Source: JAFDVL01 sp043736395 (GTDB lineage Bacteria > Acidobacteriota > Blastocatellia > RBC074). From it: DNA of 14,326 bases. The position numbers were made by a program, and so were the translations under genes. Location: the NCBI GenBank assembly GCA_043736395.1, contig JAYTCQ010000387.1, forward strand, positions 1-14,326, in the 5' to 3' direction. The notes beneath the pieces were generated by a model. That model made no database searches. It was not told the origin of the DNA and saw nothing but the letters and a program-made list of their open reading frames with translations. This document shows positions 13,801 through 14,326 of the stretch, one piece after another; the first letter of the stretch is position 1; the number at the start of each line of letters is the position of its first letter.

Positions 13801-14326
13801 ACCGTTAAGCACGAACCTGGCAGGGACTACGGTCACAGTTTTTGATAGTTTGGGTCGTCAACGGTTAGCGCCGTTGTTTTATGTTTCGCCGACACAAATT
13901 AATTATCAGATTCCTGAAAGTACGGCTTTGGGTACGGCTCGCATTCAAATCAACAGTCCCGGTCAGCCTGCCAAAACGGAATACATTCAAATCGTCAATA
14001 ACGCGCCAGGACTTTTTACGGCACAGGCCGACGGGCAAGGCATCGCTTCAGCAGAAGTTACGCGAATCAAAAGTGATGGTTCCCGAAGTGACGAACGAAT
14101 CGTGCAATACGATCCTTCAACAAATAGTTTTAGCGCGATTCCAATTGATCTGGGAAATGTGAATGATAAAGTTTTTCTGATTCTTTATGGAACCGGATTG
14201 CGCGGCCGGAACTTGAACGTAGCGGCAAGAATCGGCAACCAAAATGTTTCTATTGATTACCTCGGCGCGCAAGGAACATATGTCGGATTAGATCAAGTGA
14301 ATATTCAATTGCCACGAAGTTTAGCA
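10856..14326 (+). CDS. Secreted GH38-like glycosidase-fold protein with Ig-like and TIGR03437 C-terminal domains, 3' end cut by the window edge
   Basis: The frame is open for 1157 codons up to the edge. Residues 1-23 form a signal peptide (MKK, hydrophobic core, cleavage after STFA). About 27-310 resembles the GH38 alpha-mannosidase catalytic domain: LDDHTDY (32-38) gives the HxD metal motif, and GHISTIINGLVSTYG (106-120) aligns without gaps to the nucleophile strand. WEHDWTADG (367-375) fits the late metal-binding His (His369). YAFNSLSWTRT (421-431) opens the beta-rich C-terminal region typical of the family. An Ig-like domain follows at about 850-940, then a region at about 945-1157 resembling TIGR03437, usual in Acidobacteriota; its ending (QVNIQLPRSLA) suggests only some 25-30 residues are missing. 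Tyr119 occupies the place of the catalytic Asp, so standard GH38 chemistry is doubtful. It is probably extracellular or surface-bound, with an unknown glycan ligand. Confidence 0.8.
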   Translation, partial: MKKLFTSCFLVGFTCLLFSSTFAQQKRIYIGLDDHTDYQYALTEEEHRLIFLETLDYYMNLADQTANLPTEHQSRWNCDGTFWLWTYEHNKSPAEFNKLMNYVRSGHISTIINGLVSTYGAQPSEAVLRGMYYPGSLERRYGVRFPLAVAMENATLPYGLGALWAGAGVKYSWRGACGCASRVHGYDHPDIYWWKGFDGSQVLMKWNNFYVYEGAAIGDYQECRFPDRAVNTVETNTRFQENWPWKAIGIFGKGGDDAKTLTDDFVNFARNNSNADRKIIVSNEVDFFQDFEANYGSQIPTNATSFGNEWDVLCTSMAEVSARVKRSVEQLRNAEAMQTLVSLKNRSFMRDQLAERDQAWMDLGTYWEHDWTADGYIHDLRPEWQRKLANRITGYVDKIQQQSAAALATMIPANPEYKRFYAFNSLSWTRTDYVDFPYSETAPVYVVDLTTGLETPSQIISLNNQTYLRVLASDIPSVGYKVFELRPGLGNTFSDAASVNGNVIENAFYRLTIAERGAVTSLTDKTRGDQEFAREINGRFINDLGNSSGSFQIENVGPVSVTIKTVANSPVEHTTRITLYRDSDRIDFRNEITQNPGDNIYTWGYGFNLENPDTMHEEVGSIIRAKTKENGGQYINSGSRYDWLTMNHFADMTGSSNTGVTLSNADCYFMQLGNSSVPQLDMTTPSINPLVGGQIDGPKLGIPRHDGDTYFLQRFALRTHSEYDAASAMRFSLEHQNPLVAHSVVGGNPVYPETNFSMVSISDPKVMLWSLKPAEEGIEQGIIARVYNVNDQASNAALQLSNSIRQANRTTHIETNLDSAVVSDGALQMSLNNQQYQTYRLLTNEIIDSIPPEVSIVAPTNGAVFAAQANIRIDAIAKDSDGSISKVEFYQGTTKLGESTAAPFSLTLNSLPSGRYNVTARAIDNRGIARNSSAIKLQVSNAVADSVSVSAANYRRVFLARGSIASAFGNSLATTSQAASGLPLSTNLAGTTVTVFDSLGRQRLAPLFYVSPTQINYQIPESTALGTARIQINSPGQPAKTEYIQIVNNAPGLFTAQADGQGIASAEVTRIKSDGSRSDERIVQYDPSTNSFSAIPIDLGNVNDKVFLILYGTGLRGRNLNVAARIGNQNVSIDYLGAQGTYVGLDQVNIQLPRSLA

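Noticed and set aside
13881..14162. Second plus-strand frame of 93 codons
   Set aside because: It lies in a shifted frame within the TIGR03437-like region of the large secreted protein, which is continuous and conserved in its own frame.

Overview
The window reads as a piece of an Acidobacteriota chromosome, probably a Blastocatellia-like lineage. The main evidence is the last gene: a secreted protein ending in a domain that looks like TIGR03437, the 'Solibacter uncharacterized C-terminal domain', which is largely confined to this phylum. Base composition looks moderate, and both short tandem heptamers and palindromic repeats sit between genes. The lineage is an inference from domain content; no rRNA or other phylogenetic marker is present apart from a partial truA.

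Layout: nine genes lie on the minus strand, running from about 10555 down to 1. In transcription order they are a GT28/MurG-like glycosyltransferase, a GT4 glycosyltransferase, a second MurG-like glycosyltransferase, a polysaccharide-deacetylase-like protein, an ABC exporter with fused ATPase, a UDP-glucuronate-4-epimerase-like SDR, a minimal nucleotidyltransferase, a HerA-like ATPase and truA (cut by the left edge). Several junctions are overlapping or nearly so (11 bp, 4 bp, a 3 bp gap, 4 bp), which suggests an operon. The four larger gaps (61, 98, 47 and 77 bp) each hold a structured element: two long inverted repeats, a 9+9 bp dyad and a 4x7 bp tandem repeat. A roughly 300 bp intergenic region (10556-10855) separates this block from one plus-strand gene, which is cut by the right edge.

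How the genes may work together: the first six form a plausible glycoconjugate pathway. The epimerase would supply a nucleotide sugar, three glycosyltransferases would assemble a glycan, the CE4-like protein would trim or modify it, and the ABC protein would flip or export a lipid-linked product. I cannot name the product and no characterised pathway with this exact set comes to mind. The nucleotidyltransferase and HerA-like ATPase look functionally distinct and may form their own module. The divergent gene encodes a secreted GH38-like glycosidase-fold protein. An ungapped comparison with GH38 mannosidases, made from memory, places a tyrosine where the catalytic aspartate should be.

No tRNA, rRNA, CRISPR array, transposase or phage gene was recognised.
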